From positions 434,001 to 498,000 of the forward strand of contig LR134353.1 in assembly GCA_900637135.1 (NCBI GenBank): a DNA stretch of 64,000 nt, in the 5' to 3' direction. Position numbers and translations under genes: made by a program. The stretch's first letter is position 1, and every line of letters begins with the position of its first letter. Below are positions 57,715-64,000 of the stretch, piece by piece. This DNA is from Mycolicibacterium flavescens. Its GTDB lineage: Bacteria; Actinomycetota; Actinomycetes; Mycobacteriales; Mycobacteriaceae. The notes under the pieces were generated by a model, which was not told where the DNA came from, searched no databases, and saw only the letters and a program-made list of their open reading frames with translations.

Positions 57715-58115
57715 GCGCACCCGCAGTCGAGGTCGGTACCAAGCTCCCCGAGCTCGCCCTGTACGGCGACCCGACATTCATCGTGTCGACGGCCATCGCC
57801 ACCCGTGACTACCAGGATGTCCATCACGACAGGGACAAGGCGCAGGCCAAGGGCAGCAAGGACATCTTCGTCAACATCCTCACTGACACCGGCCTGGTGC
57901 AGCGGTACATCACCGACTGGGCGGGCCCGACCGCGGTCATCAAATCCATCTCGCTTCGGCTGGGCGTGCCGTGGTACGCCTACGACACGGTGACGTTCTC
58001 CGGTGAGGTGACCGGGATCGACGACGGGCTGATCACGCTGAAGATTGTCGGCAGCAACAGCCTGGGCGACCACGTGATCGCCACCGCCACACTCGTTATC
58101 GGAGGGAACGCCTGA
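57711..58115 (+). CDS. chsH1: Enoyl-CoA hydratase subunit ChsH1 (MaoC-like)
   Basis: This 134-residue MaoC-like subunit matches Rv3541c. The hydratase motif is in IATRDYQDVHHDRDKAQAKG, with the hot-dog strand TDWAGPTAVIKSISLRLGVP. It pairs with the N-terminal half of ChsH2 to form the active hydratase. It overlaps chsH2 by four bases and its stop shares one base with the ltp2 start. Confidence 0.95.
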   Translation: MSAPAVEVGTKLPELALYGDPTFIVSTAIATRDYQDVHHDRDKAQAKGSKDIFVNILTDTGLVQRYITDWAGPTAVIKSISLRLGVPWYAYDTVTFSGEVTGIDDGLITLKIVGSNSLGDHVIATATLVIGGNA

Positions 58116-59281
58116 TGTCGAGTGGACTGTCGGGGAAGGCGGCGATCGTCGGCATCGGCGCCACCGACTTCTCGAAGAACTCCGGCCGCAGCGAGCTTCG
58201 GCTCGCGTCCGAAGCGGTGCTGGACGCGCTCGACGATGCGGGCCTGACACCCGCCGACGTCGACGGCATGGTCACCTTCACGATGGACTCCAACACCGAG
58301 GTTGCGATCGCGCGGGCGACGGGCATCGGCGAGTTGAAGTTCTTCTCCAAGATCCACCACGGAGGTGGCGCTGCCTGCGCGACCGTTCAGCAGGCGGCGA
58401 TCGCCGTAGCGACTGGTGTCGCGGATTGCGTTGTGGCATACCGCGCGTTCAACGAGAGATCCGGTGTCCGGTTCGGCCAGGTGCAGATGCGCCTGGTCGA
58501 GAACGCCGACTCGACCGGCGTCGACAACTCGTTCTCCTATCCGCACGGTTTGTCGACGCCGGCTGCGCAGGTCGCGATGATCGCCCGGCGGTACATGCAC
58601 CAGTCCGGCGCGACCAGCAGGGACTTCGGCATGATCTCGGTCGCGGACCGCAAACACGCCGCAAAAAACCCCAAGGCGTACTTCTACGAGAAGCCGATCA
58701 CCATCGAGGATCACCAGAATTCGCGGTGGATCGCCGAACCCCTCCGGCTTCTCGACTGCTGCCAGGAAACCGACGGCGGTGTCGCGTTGGTCGTGACATC
58801 CGCCGAGCGGGCCAAGGACCTCAAACACCGGCCAGCGGTCATCGAGGCGGCCTCGCAGGGTTCCAGCCCGGACCAGTACTCGATGACCAGCTACTACCGA
58901 CCGGAGTTGGGACTGCCCGAGATGGGGCTCGTCGGCAGGCAGTTGTGGTCGCAGTCGGGGCTGAAGCCGCAGGACATCCAGACCGCGATCCTCTACGACC
59001 ATTTCACCCCGTTCACCCTGATCCAGTTGGAAGAGCTCGGGTTCTGCGACAAGGGCGATGCCAAGGACTTCATCAAGGACGGGGCGATCGAAGTCGGCGG
59101 GCGGCTTCCGATCAACACCCACGGCGGCCAGTTGGGCGAGGCGTACATCCACGGCATGAACGGGATCGCCGAGGGCGTTCGCCAGCTGCGGGGGACATCG
59201 GTCAATCCGGTTCCGAATGTCGAGCACGTCCTCGTCACCGCGGGTACCGGTGTCCCGACATCCGGGCTGATCCTGGGTTGA
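58115..59281 (+). CDS. ltp2: Steroid side-chain retro-aldolase Ltp2 (thiolase fold)
   Basis: This 388-residue protein matches Rv3540c (Ltp2). It cleaves the 17-hydroxy side-chain CoA ester to androstenedione-type ketone and propionyl-CoA, in complex with ChsH1-ChsH2. It has the SCP-x/thiolase fold (SGKAAIVGIGATDFSKNSGRS, HHGGGAACATVQQAA, NTHGGQLGEAYIHGMNG) without the usual thiolase nucleophile context. It shares its first base with chsH1. It ends the side-chain operon. Confidence 0.95.
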   Translation: MSSGLSGKAAIVGIGATDFSKNSGRSELRLASEAVLDALDDAGLTPADVDGMVTFTMDSNTEVAIARATGIGELKFFSKIHHGGGAACATVQQAAIAVATGVADCVVAYRAFNERSGVRFGQVQMRLVENADSTGVDNSFSYPHGLSTPAAQVAMIARRYMHQSGATSRDFGMISVADRKHAAKNPKAYFYEKPITIEDHQNSRWIAEPLRLLDCCQETDGGVALVVTSAERAKDLKHRPAVIEAASQGSSPDQYSMTSYYRPELGLPEMGLVGRQLWSQSGLKPQDIQTAILYDHFTPFTLIQLEELGFCDKGDAKDFIKDGAIEVGGRLPINTHGGQLGEAYIHGMNGIAEGVRQLRGTSVNPVPNVEHVLVTAGTGVPTSGLILG

Positions 59282-59324
59282 TCGGCGTGCGGCTGGGGTC
59301 GCTCCGCCTATTACCCTCTGAGGT

Positions 59325-60032
59325 GTGAACTCGCCAAGGCCGCCTCAGTCGGACGACCGTGATCCGGATTTCTCTGCCGGTCAGGGCAATTGGGGCCGCC
59401 GGTACGACGAGCCGCTGACGGTGTCTCCGCGCCAGGTGCAGCGACGGTCCAGCGCAAAGACCGTGGTCATCGGTGCCGCGGTCGTCGGTGTCGTCGTCGC
59501 CGTCGGCGCAGTGATCTTCTGGTTGACACAGCCGTCCCAGGACAACGCCCAACCTGCCCAAGCGGAGGAACCCGCGGCGACCACCCAGCCACAGCCGACG
59601 GCCACGTCCGAGGACGATGCGCGGCTGCTCCGACTGCTGCCGAAGGGCTACCGCGCCGGCGCGTGTGAACCGACGCAGGCACCCGAAGGTGTTCTGTCGC
59701 AGGTGAAATGCGCCCAGAACGACGATCCCGACGGCCCGGTGTCGGCGACATTCAGCCTCGTCGGAGACAGCATGGGGCTCGAAAAGGTCTTCAACGAGAC
59801 GATCTCGGCCGCTAACAGAGTCGATTGCCCCGGCAATATCCAGTCGCCGGGACCGTGGCGGCGCAACGCCACGCCGGACAGCGTCAGCGGACAGCTCTAC
59901 TGCGGCCTCGTGGACGGTCAACCGACCGTGGTCTGGACCGACGAGGAGAGAAAGACGGTCAGCGCCGTCCAAGCGGGGCCGGATGGCCCGACCTTTCCAC
60001 GGCTGTACGCGTGGTGGTCATCGCACTCGTGA
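59325..60032 (+). CDS. Membrane-anchored protein with extracytoplasmic Cys-rich domain
   Basis: This 235-residue protein has a short cytoplasmic N-terminus, one transmembrane helix (about 45-67, VVIGAAVVGVVVAVGAVIFW), a Pro/Ala/Thr/Gln linker and a C-terminal domain with four cysteines (ACEP, KCAQ, DCPG, YCGL). The layout resembles the extracellular part of mycobacterial receptor-kinase-like proteins, but no kinase is present. Function unknown. Translation starts at GTG 59325. It lies 43 bases after ltp2 and 33 bases from the convergent MPT63-like gene. Confidence 0.75.
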   Translation: MNSPRPPQSDDRDPDFSAGQGNWGRRYDEPLTVSPRQVQRRSSAKTVVIGAAVVGVVVAVGAVIFWLTQPSQDNAQPAQAEEPAATTQPQPTATSEDDARLLRLLPKGYRAGACEPTQAPEGVLSQVKCAQNDDPDGPVSATFSLVGDSMGLEKVFNETISAANRVDCPGNIQSPGPWRRNATPDSVSGQLYCGLVDGQPTVVWTDEERKTVSAVQAGPDGPTFPRLYAWWSSHS

Positions 60033-60065
60033 CGACGCTGACCGTATGACCGGTAGGCGATCCGC

Positions 60066-60971
60066 TTACGGAGTCGGGACCGGGGTGTAGGTGGTCGGGG
60101 TCTGCACCTGGTCACCTGCGGGCAGCGGGGTGCCCTGGCTTCCCGCGGGCTGCGCAACGCCCTCGGTGCCGGCCGGGGCCGGGGTGCCTTGCGCGGGTTG
60201 TGCCGGGGTGCCCTCCGCAGGTTGTGCGGGGACGCCCTGCGCGGGTTGTGCGGGGGTGCCCTCAGCCGGCGCGATCGGAGTGCCCTGGCTGCCCTCGGCG
60301 ATCGGGGTGCCCTGGCTGCCCTCGGGTGCCTCGGCGCCCGTCGCGGCCGGTGCGGCGGTGGTGCCCTCCGGTGCGGCGGCGGTGCCCTCCGGAGCCTCGG
60401 TCGCCGGTGCCTCCGCGGGTGCGGTGCTGCCGGTGCCGTACGACGTCGACGGCGAGGACGTGCTCGTGCTCGAGCTTGTGGCCGGCTTGGTCCACACCAA
60501 CAGATCCTGTCCGCCGGCGTTGTAGACCACGCTGTCGGGCGTCGCGCCGGTGACGTCGAAGTAGACCTTGCCGGACGTCTCCTGTCCCTGAGCCAACGTC
60601 GAGGGGTTCACGCCCTGCGGTGTGGCAACTTCGAACAGCGAGCGGTACGTCTGGCCGTCAGCGGCCCGGGCAACCAGATTCGCCACGATCGGCGTCGCCG
60701 ATCCCTGGATCGCCTGGTCTGTCGCCGTTGCCTCCCACAGCGTGCCGGTCACCGGGAAGGGGATGACGTCGCTACTGGGCTGGAGGTTGGCGATCGTCCA
60801 GCCCTGGATGACGGCGCCGTCGACCAACTTGCCCTGGGTTCCGAGTGTCTGGGTCTGAACTGTCGGCCCGGCCGGCGGCGTGGCCTCGGGCTCGGCGGCT
60901 GCAAAAGGTGCCGCGATGAATCCCGCCGTCGCGGTTGCTGCCAACATGCTGCTGATCTTGCTGATCTTCAT
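60066..60971 (-). CDS. Secreted MPT63/DUF1942-like protein with Pro/Ala/Gly-rich repeat tail
   Basis: This 301-residue protein has a signal peptide (residues 1-26), an MPT63-like immunoglobulin-fold domain (about 30-163; LVDGAVIQGWTIANLQPSS, GTLWEATATDQAIQG, KVYFDVTGATPDSVVYNAGG and DLLVW), and a long disordered tail. MPT63 is a small secreted antigen of mycobacteria of unknown function, normally without such a tail. The tail (from about residue 163) contains near-repeats GSQGTPIAE and GTPAQPAQG. It lies outside the steroid operons; no KstR box is seen. Confidence 0.83.
   Translation of the reverse strand: MKISKISSMLAATATAGFIAAPFAAAEPEATPPAGPTVQTQTLGTQGKLVDGAVIQGWTIANLQPSSDVIPFPVTGTLWEATATDQAIQGSATPIVANLVARAADGQTYRSLFEVATPQGVNPSTLAQGQETSGKVYFDVTGATPDSVVYNAGGQDLLVWTKPATSSSTSTSSPSTSYGTGSTAPAEAPATEAPEGTAAAPEGTTAAPAATGAEAPEGSQGTPIAEGSQGTPIAPAEGTPAQPAQGVPAQPAEGTPAQPAQGTPAPAGTEGVAQPAGSQGTPLPAGDQVQTPTTYTPVPTP
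60117..60320 (-). repeat. In-frame repeat region in the MPT63-like tail
   Basis: Residues about 218-285 are built from short units such as GSQGTPIAE (twice), GTPAQPAQG, GVPAQPAEG, GTPAQPAQG and GSQGTPLPA. At the DNA level the units are imperfect and multiples of three, so length changes would keep the frame. The region encodes an unstructured spacer. Confidence 0.8.
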
Positions 60972-61265
60972 GATGTGCTCCTGACTCGTCCGACAATTGG
61001 GATGGTCAACGCAGAAAACTATCAGGCCGCGAATTGTTTGGGTAATCCGGATCGGTTGAAGCAGTTCGTAATACGATCCGAACTAATCGCCCACAGCAAT
61101 CGAACTTTCGTGCACGTAAGACATATGGCGTTGTGTTTCAGGAATATTCGAACTAAACGGCAAACACGCTATTTCGTCGCCGAGGCGTGGCGGATTCGAC
61201 CGTGAGAAATTAAGTCCACCATGGTGCAAAGTGCACTGCACCACGCGGCGAATGAAAGCGACGCA
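60972..61265. other. Non-coding interval, AT-richer than surroundings
   Basis: This 294-base stretch has no convincing gene. It separates the MPT63-like gene from the MaoC hydratase gene, both read on the minus strand. It is visibly AT-richer than the rest of the window, especially around 61010-61210. A dyad, TGGTGCA (61222-61228) and TGCACCA (61237-61243), lies 23 bases from the hydratase stop and may act as terminator or operator. No KstR box is seen. Confidence 0.6.
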
Positions 61266-62126
61266 CTAGGCCGGAGTCAGCTCCACACCGGCGAGAGCCA
61301 CCGCATCGTCGCGCTCAGGTGCGGTCACGGTGGCGACAAAGCCGTCGCCCTCCTTCCACACGCTGGCCTTTAGCGTCTCGCCGGGGAACACCACACCGGC
61401 GAACCGCGCACCGTAGCTGCCCACCCGCGCGGTGTCACCGTCGAGCAGGGTGTCGACCATCGCCTTGCACGTCATGCCGTACGTGCACAACCCATGCAGG
61501 ATCGGGCGCGGAAATCCCGCCGCGGCCGCGAAGTCGGGGTCGGAGTGCAGCGGGTTGCGATCCCCGCACATCCGGTACAGCAACGCCTGCTGCGGCGACG
61601 TGGGTATCGCGATCTCGAAGTCCGGTGCGCGCTGCGGAGGCTCAGAAGACCCCGACGGTCCCCGCTCGCCGCCGAAACCGCCTTCGCCGCGCGCGAAGAT
61701 CGAGCGCTTCTGAGTCCACAACGGGGTGCCGTCGGGCGCCGTCACCGTGGTCTCCGACCAGATGACCGCGGCCTTGCCCTTGTCCCAGATGTCGGTGAAG
61801 CGCGTGACGGCGATACCGGTCCCGGACTGTGGAATCGGGCCCGGAACCGACACCGCCTCGCTGGCGTGCAGCACCTTGGCAAGCTCGATGTCGATACCGG
61901 GAAACTGCACCGTCGGTGGGTCCGTCATGTGGAAGCTCTGCGCCACGTTGCCGAATGTCGGTAGCACCTGCGGCGTTTCGTCGGTCAGGTAGCGCAGCTC
62001 GCGCTTGTCCATCGGGTCGGCACCTGCGCCGAGCCCGAGGTGGTAGAGCTGAATGTCGCTGCTGGTCCAGGAAAACTCGGCCGCGGGAAGCTCGGCGCCG
62101 AGCGCCTCGTCGAGATTGATGGGCAT
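61266..62126 (-). CDS. MaoC-like double hot-dog enoyl-CoA hydratase (Rv3538-like)
   Basis: This 286-residue protein is a double hot-dog hydratase 2 matching Rv3538 (annotated hsd4B, also called ChsH3). The catalytic motif is YRMCGDRNPLHSDPDFAAAAGFPRPILHGLCTYGM (here split: YRMCGDRNPLHSDP and GFPRPILHGLCTYG) with Asp and His. It should hydrate an enoyl-CoA of the steroid side chain. The start is ATG 62126, three bases after kstD in the same direction, so it shares the kstD promoter and KstR box. Confidence 0.9.
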   Translation of the reverse strand: MPINLDEALGAELPAAEFSWTSSDIQLYHLGLGAGADPMDKRELRYLTDETPQVLPTFGNVAQSFHMTDPPTVQFPGIDIELAKVLHASEAVSVPGPIPQSGTGIAVTRFTDIWDKGKAAVIWSETTVTAPDGTPLWTQKRSIFARGEGGFGGERGPSGSSEPPQRAPDFEIAIPTSPQQALLYRMCGDRNPLHSDPDFAAAAGFPRPILHGLCTYGMTCKAMVDTLLDGDTARVGSYGARFAGVVFPGETLKASVWKEGDGFVATVTAPERDDAVALAGVELTPA

Positions 62127-62129
62127 GCG

Positions 62130-63812
62130 TCAAGCCTTTCCGGCGATGTGTAGCGCTGCAAGGTATCCGAACGTCATCGCCGGACCGATGGTCCCACCCG
62201 GGCCCGGGTAGGTGTGGCCCATCACCGGAGCGCTGACATTGCCCGCAGCATAGAGTCCCTCGATCACCGAGCCGTCGTCGCGCAGAGCACGGCCCTGCAC
62301 GTCGGTCACCACGCCGCCCTTGGTACCAAGGTCGCCGGGCACCATCTTGGCCGCGTAGTAAGGCGGATGCGTGATCTCGCCGAGGTTCGGATTGGGCTTG
62401 TTGGTCGGATCGCCGTAATACCGGTCGTAAGCGCTTTCGCCGCGCCTGAAGTCCTCGTCCACGCCCGAGCGCGCGAAGCCGTTGAAGCGCTCGACGGTGG
62501 CCTTGAAGGCATCGACCGGCAGGCCGGTCTTTTCGGCCAGTTCCTCGAGCGTGCCCGCCGTGACGATCACGCCCGATTCCAACCACTTCTTCGGAATCCG
62601 CTGTCCCGGTTGCAAACCGGCGAAGATATAACGGTCGCGGTACTGCTGATCGAACACCAGCCAAGCCGGGATGTTCTCGCCGGGCCCCGGACCCTGGCCG
62701 TACTGCCCGCCGTACATGTGGTGGCATGCCTCGACGTAGGGCATCGACTCGTTCATGAACCGTTTGCCCGCCATGTTGACGATGATCGAGCCCGGCGAGT
62801 TGCGTTCTGACAGCGCGAACCACGGGGCGCCGACCAGCGGCACCGTCGGCCCCCACCAGGCGTCCTCCATGACATCGAGTGCAGCGCCCAACTTCTCGGC
62901 CGCGATGATGCCGTCGCCGGTGTTGGCCTTGGCGCCGACCGTCCATTCGGTGGTGATCGGGGCACGCTGGTACTTGACCCGCATCTGCTCGTTGTGTTCG
63001 AAGCCGCCCGAGCCGAGGATGACGCCGCGGCGGGCCCGGATCAGTTCGGGTTCAGCGGATTCCGGTGCGCTGGCATCGCGTACGTAGATGCCGCGCACGA
63101 CACCGTCCTCGACATAGAGGTCGGTCAGCGCGGTGTTCAGTCGAACCGGCACACCGGCTTCGCGCAGGCCGATGCGCAGCGGCGCGATCAACGCGCGGCC
63201 CATCCCGACCAGGTTCTTGCCGGTGGCCTTGGCCCACATCGTGCGCGCGCCGACCTTAAGGCTGCGCAGCACACCGCGCGGGTGCCGCTTGAGCTGGTTG
63301 AGCCGGACGTAATCCTGCTGCATGACAACCACGTTCAGCGGGACCTTGCCGTAGGGCGGCTCCAGCCCGGCAAGGTCTGGACCTAGCTTCTTGGCATCGA
63401 AGGGCTTCGGTTCGACCGAACGACCCGTCGGCTTGCCGCCCGGGGTCTCGGGGTAGTAGTCGGAGTAGCCCGGCACCCAGCACAGCTTGAGCGGTGAGTG
63501 CTTGAGCACGAAGGTCAACATCTCCGGGCCGCGATCGAGATAGGTGTCGATCTTCTCGGCGGGGACGACGTCGCCGATGATGTGGTGCAGGTACGTGCGG
63601 GCGGCGTCGGGAGTGTCTTTGACGCCGTCGCGCTTGAGGACCTCGTTGTTCGGGATCCAGACGCCACCACCTGACCGCGCAGTGGAACCACCGTAGTGCG
63701 GAGCCTTCTCGACGACTACTGTGGAAAGTCCCTGGTGGGCTGCGGTGAGCGCGGCGACCATACCGGCTGCGCCGCTGCCCACCACAATGACGTCGTACTC
63801 CTGACCAGTCAT
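62130..63812 (-). CDS. kstD: 3-ketosteroid-delta1-dehydrogenase
   Basis: This 560-residue flavoprotein matches Rv3537 (KstD). It introduces the delta-1 double bond into ring A; together with KshAB this leads to ring-B opening. The FAD-binding motif is VVGSGAAGMVAALTAAHQGL; active-site regions include GGSTARSGGGVWIP, RDRYIFAGLQPGQR and the C-terminal VMGHTYPGPGGTIGPAMTFGY. The ATG at 63812 (MTGQEYDVIV) lies two bases from a KstR box; the frame is open to 63881 but that part has no conserved sequence. Confidence 0.95.
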   Translation of the reverse strand: MTGQEYDVIVVGSGAAGMVAALTAAHQGLSTVVVEKAPHYGGSTARSGGGVWIPNNEVLKRDGVKDTPDAARTYLHHIIGDVVPAEKIDTYLDRGPEMLTFVLKHSPLKLCWVPGYSDYYPETPGGKPTGRSVEPKPFDAKKLGPDLAGLEPPYGKVPLNVVVMQQDYVRLNQLKRHPRGVLRSLKVGARTMWAKATGKNLVGMGRALIAPLRIGLREAGVPVRLNTALTDLYVEDGVVRGIYVRDASAPESAEPELIRARRGVILGSGGFEHNEQMRVKYQRAPITTEWTVGAKANTGDGIIAAEKLGAALDVMEDAWWGPTVPLVGAPWFALSERNSPGSIIVNMAGKRFMNESMPYVEACHHMYGGQYGQGPGPGENIPAWLVFDQQYRDRYIFAGLQPGQRIPKKWLESGVIVTAGTLEELAEKTGLPVDAFKATVERFNGFARSGVDEDFRRGESAYDRYYGDPTNKPNPNLGEITHPPYYAAKMVPGDLGTKGGVVTDVQGRALRDDGSVIEGLYAAGNVSAPVMGHTYPGPGGTIGPAMTFGYLAALHIAGKA

Positions 63813-63813
63813 G

Positions 63814-63827
63814 TAGAACACGTTATA
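63814..63827. promoter_or_regulatory. KstR operator between kstD and hsaE
   Basis: TAGAACACGTTATA fits TnnAACnnGTTnnA. It lies in the 73-base divergent region, two bases from the kstD start and 58 bases from hsaE, so it can control both. Confidence 0.92.
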
Positions 63828-63885
63828 GAATTGCCCGGCCGACCCACAACCGCGCCGGTCAACAGAACAAGGGGACTTCATAAGG

Positions 63886-64000
63886 ATGCTCAGTGATCAG
63901 GTGCGCCAGCAGCTCGCCGCCGATCTCGCCCAGGCCGAGCGCAGCAAGGTTGCCATCCCGCCTCTGACCGACGGTCATCCGGACATGGACGTGGTCGATG
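63886..64000 (+). CDS. hsaE: 2-hydroxypenta-2,4-dienoate hydratase HsaE, N-terminal fragment
   Basis: Only the first 38 codons are in the window (MLSDQVRQQLAADLAQAERS, then KVAIPPLTDGHPDMDVVD). The pattern LAQAERSKVAIPPLT followed by DMDVVDA is the N-terminus of mycobacterial HsaE (Rv3536c), the hydratase that processes the dienoate released by HsaD. The ATG at 63886 follows GGGGAC at 63871 (spacing is long; the start is not certain). The divergent order with kstD is as in M. tuberculosis, where hsaE is followed by hsaG and hsaF. Confidence 0.85.
   Translation, partial: MLSDQVRQQLAADLAQAERSKVAIPPLTDGHPDMDVVD

Noticed and set aside
61642..62946. 434-residue minus-strand frame spanning the hydratase/kstD border
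   Set aside because: Out of frame with both real genes on the same strand and composed of Arg/Gly-rich low-complexity sequence.

Overview
This 64 kb window is high-GC actinobacterial DNA and most probably comes from a fast-growing mycobacterium (Mycolicibacterium-type). The gene content and order follow the conserved cholesterol/steroid catabolic region of Mycobacterium tuberculosis (the Rv3580c-Rv3536c neighbourhood), read here in the reverse orientation. Family and ortholog names were recognised by eye from the protein sequences; no searches were run.

Region 1 (1-3.4 kb) holds the end of cysS, rlmB, an ArsB/SLC13-type transporter and an MBL-fold hydrolase. Region 2 (3.4-13.2 kb) is a metal and cofactor block: a degenerate CobW-family protein diverging from zinc-free ribosomal proteins L28 and L33 across a Zur-type palindrome; a WhiB-like gene; a cobalamin riboswitch; a BtuFCD-type importer with a FhuF-like Fe-S protein; PxpA and the lower-ligand enzyme BluB; and a znuABC-type zinc importer with its own Zur-like palindrome.

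Region 3 (13.2-24.5 kb) has a LacI regulator, an APH-like kinase, a short OtsB, the cholesterol repressor KstR, and the KstR-controlled genes fadE34, kshB and hsaACDB-type ring-A/B degradation genes (order hsaA, hsaD, hsaC, hsaB). Region 4 (24.5-31.8 kb) sits where M. tuberculosis carries nat. It encodes an alpha/beta hydrolase, a LysR regulator diverging from a transporter/3-hydroxybutyrate dehydrogenase/acetoacetyl-CoA synthetase operon, and a DUF222-HNH gene.

Region 5 (31.8-51.0 kb) is the KstR2 regulon for the HIP (rings C/D) fragment: fadE33-32-31-fadD3 against fadE30-ipdF, then kstR2-fadA6, and ipdC-ipdB-ipdA-echA20 against two SDR genes. It is interrupted by an NDMA-type alcohol dehydrogenase and a SatD/DUF3307-like pair with a leaderless promoter. 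Region 6 (51.0-64.0 kb) carries ddn, an NTF2-like gene, fadA5 against cyp125-fadE28-fadE29-chsH2-chsH1-ltp2 (side-chain removal), two secreted or anchored proteins, a MaoC-type hydratase, kstD and the start of hsaE.

I identified six KstR-type palindromes (TnnAACnnGTTnnA, one with a single mismatch), three KstR2-type palindromes (AnCAAGnnCTTGnT) and two Zur-type palindromes. Together they indicate that steroid-degradation genes are organised as divergent transcription units with shared operators. No rRNA, tRNA, CRISPR array, insertion sequence or prophage was seen, and no gene-free stretch exceeds 300 bases.
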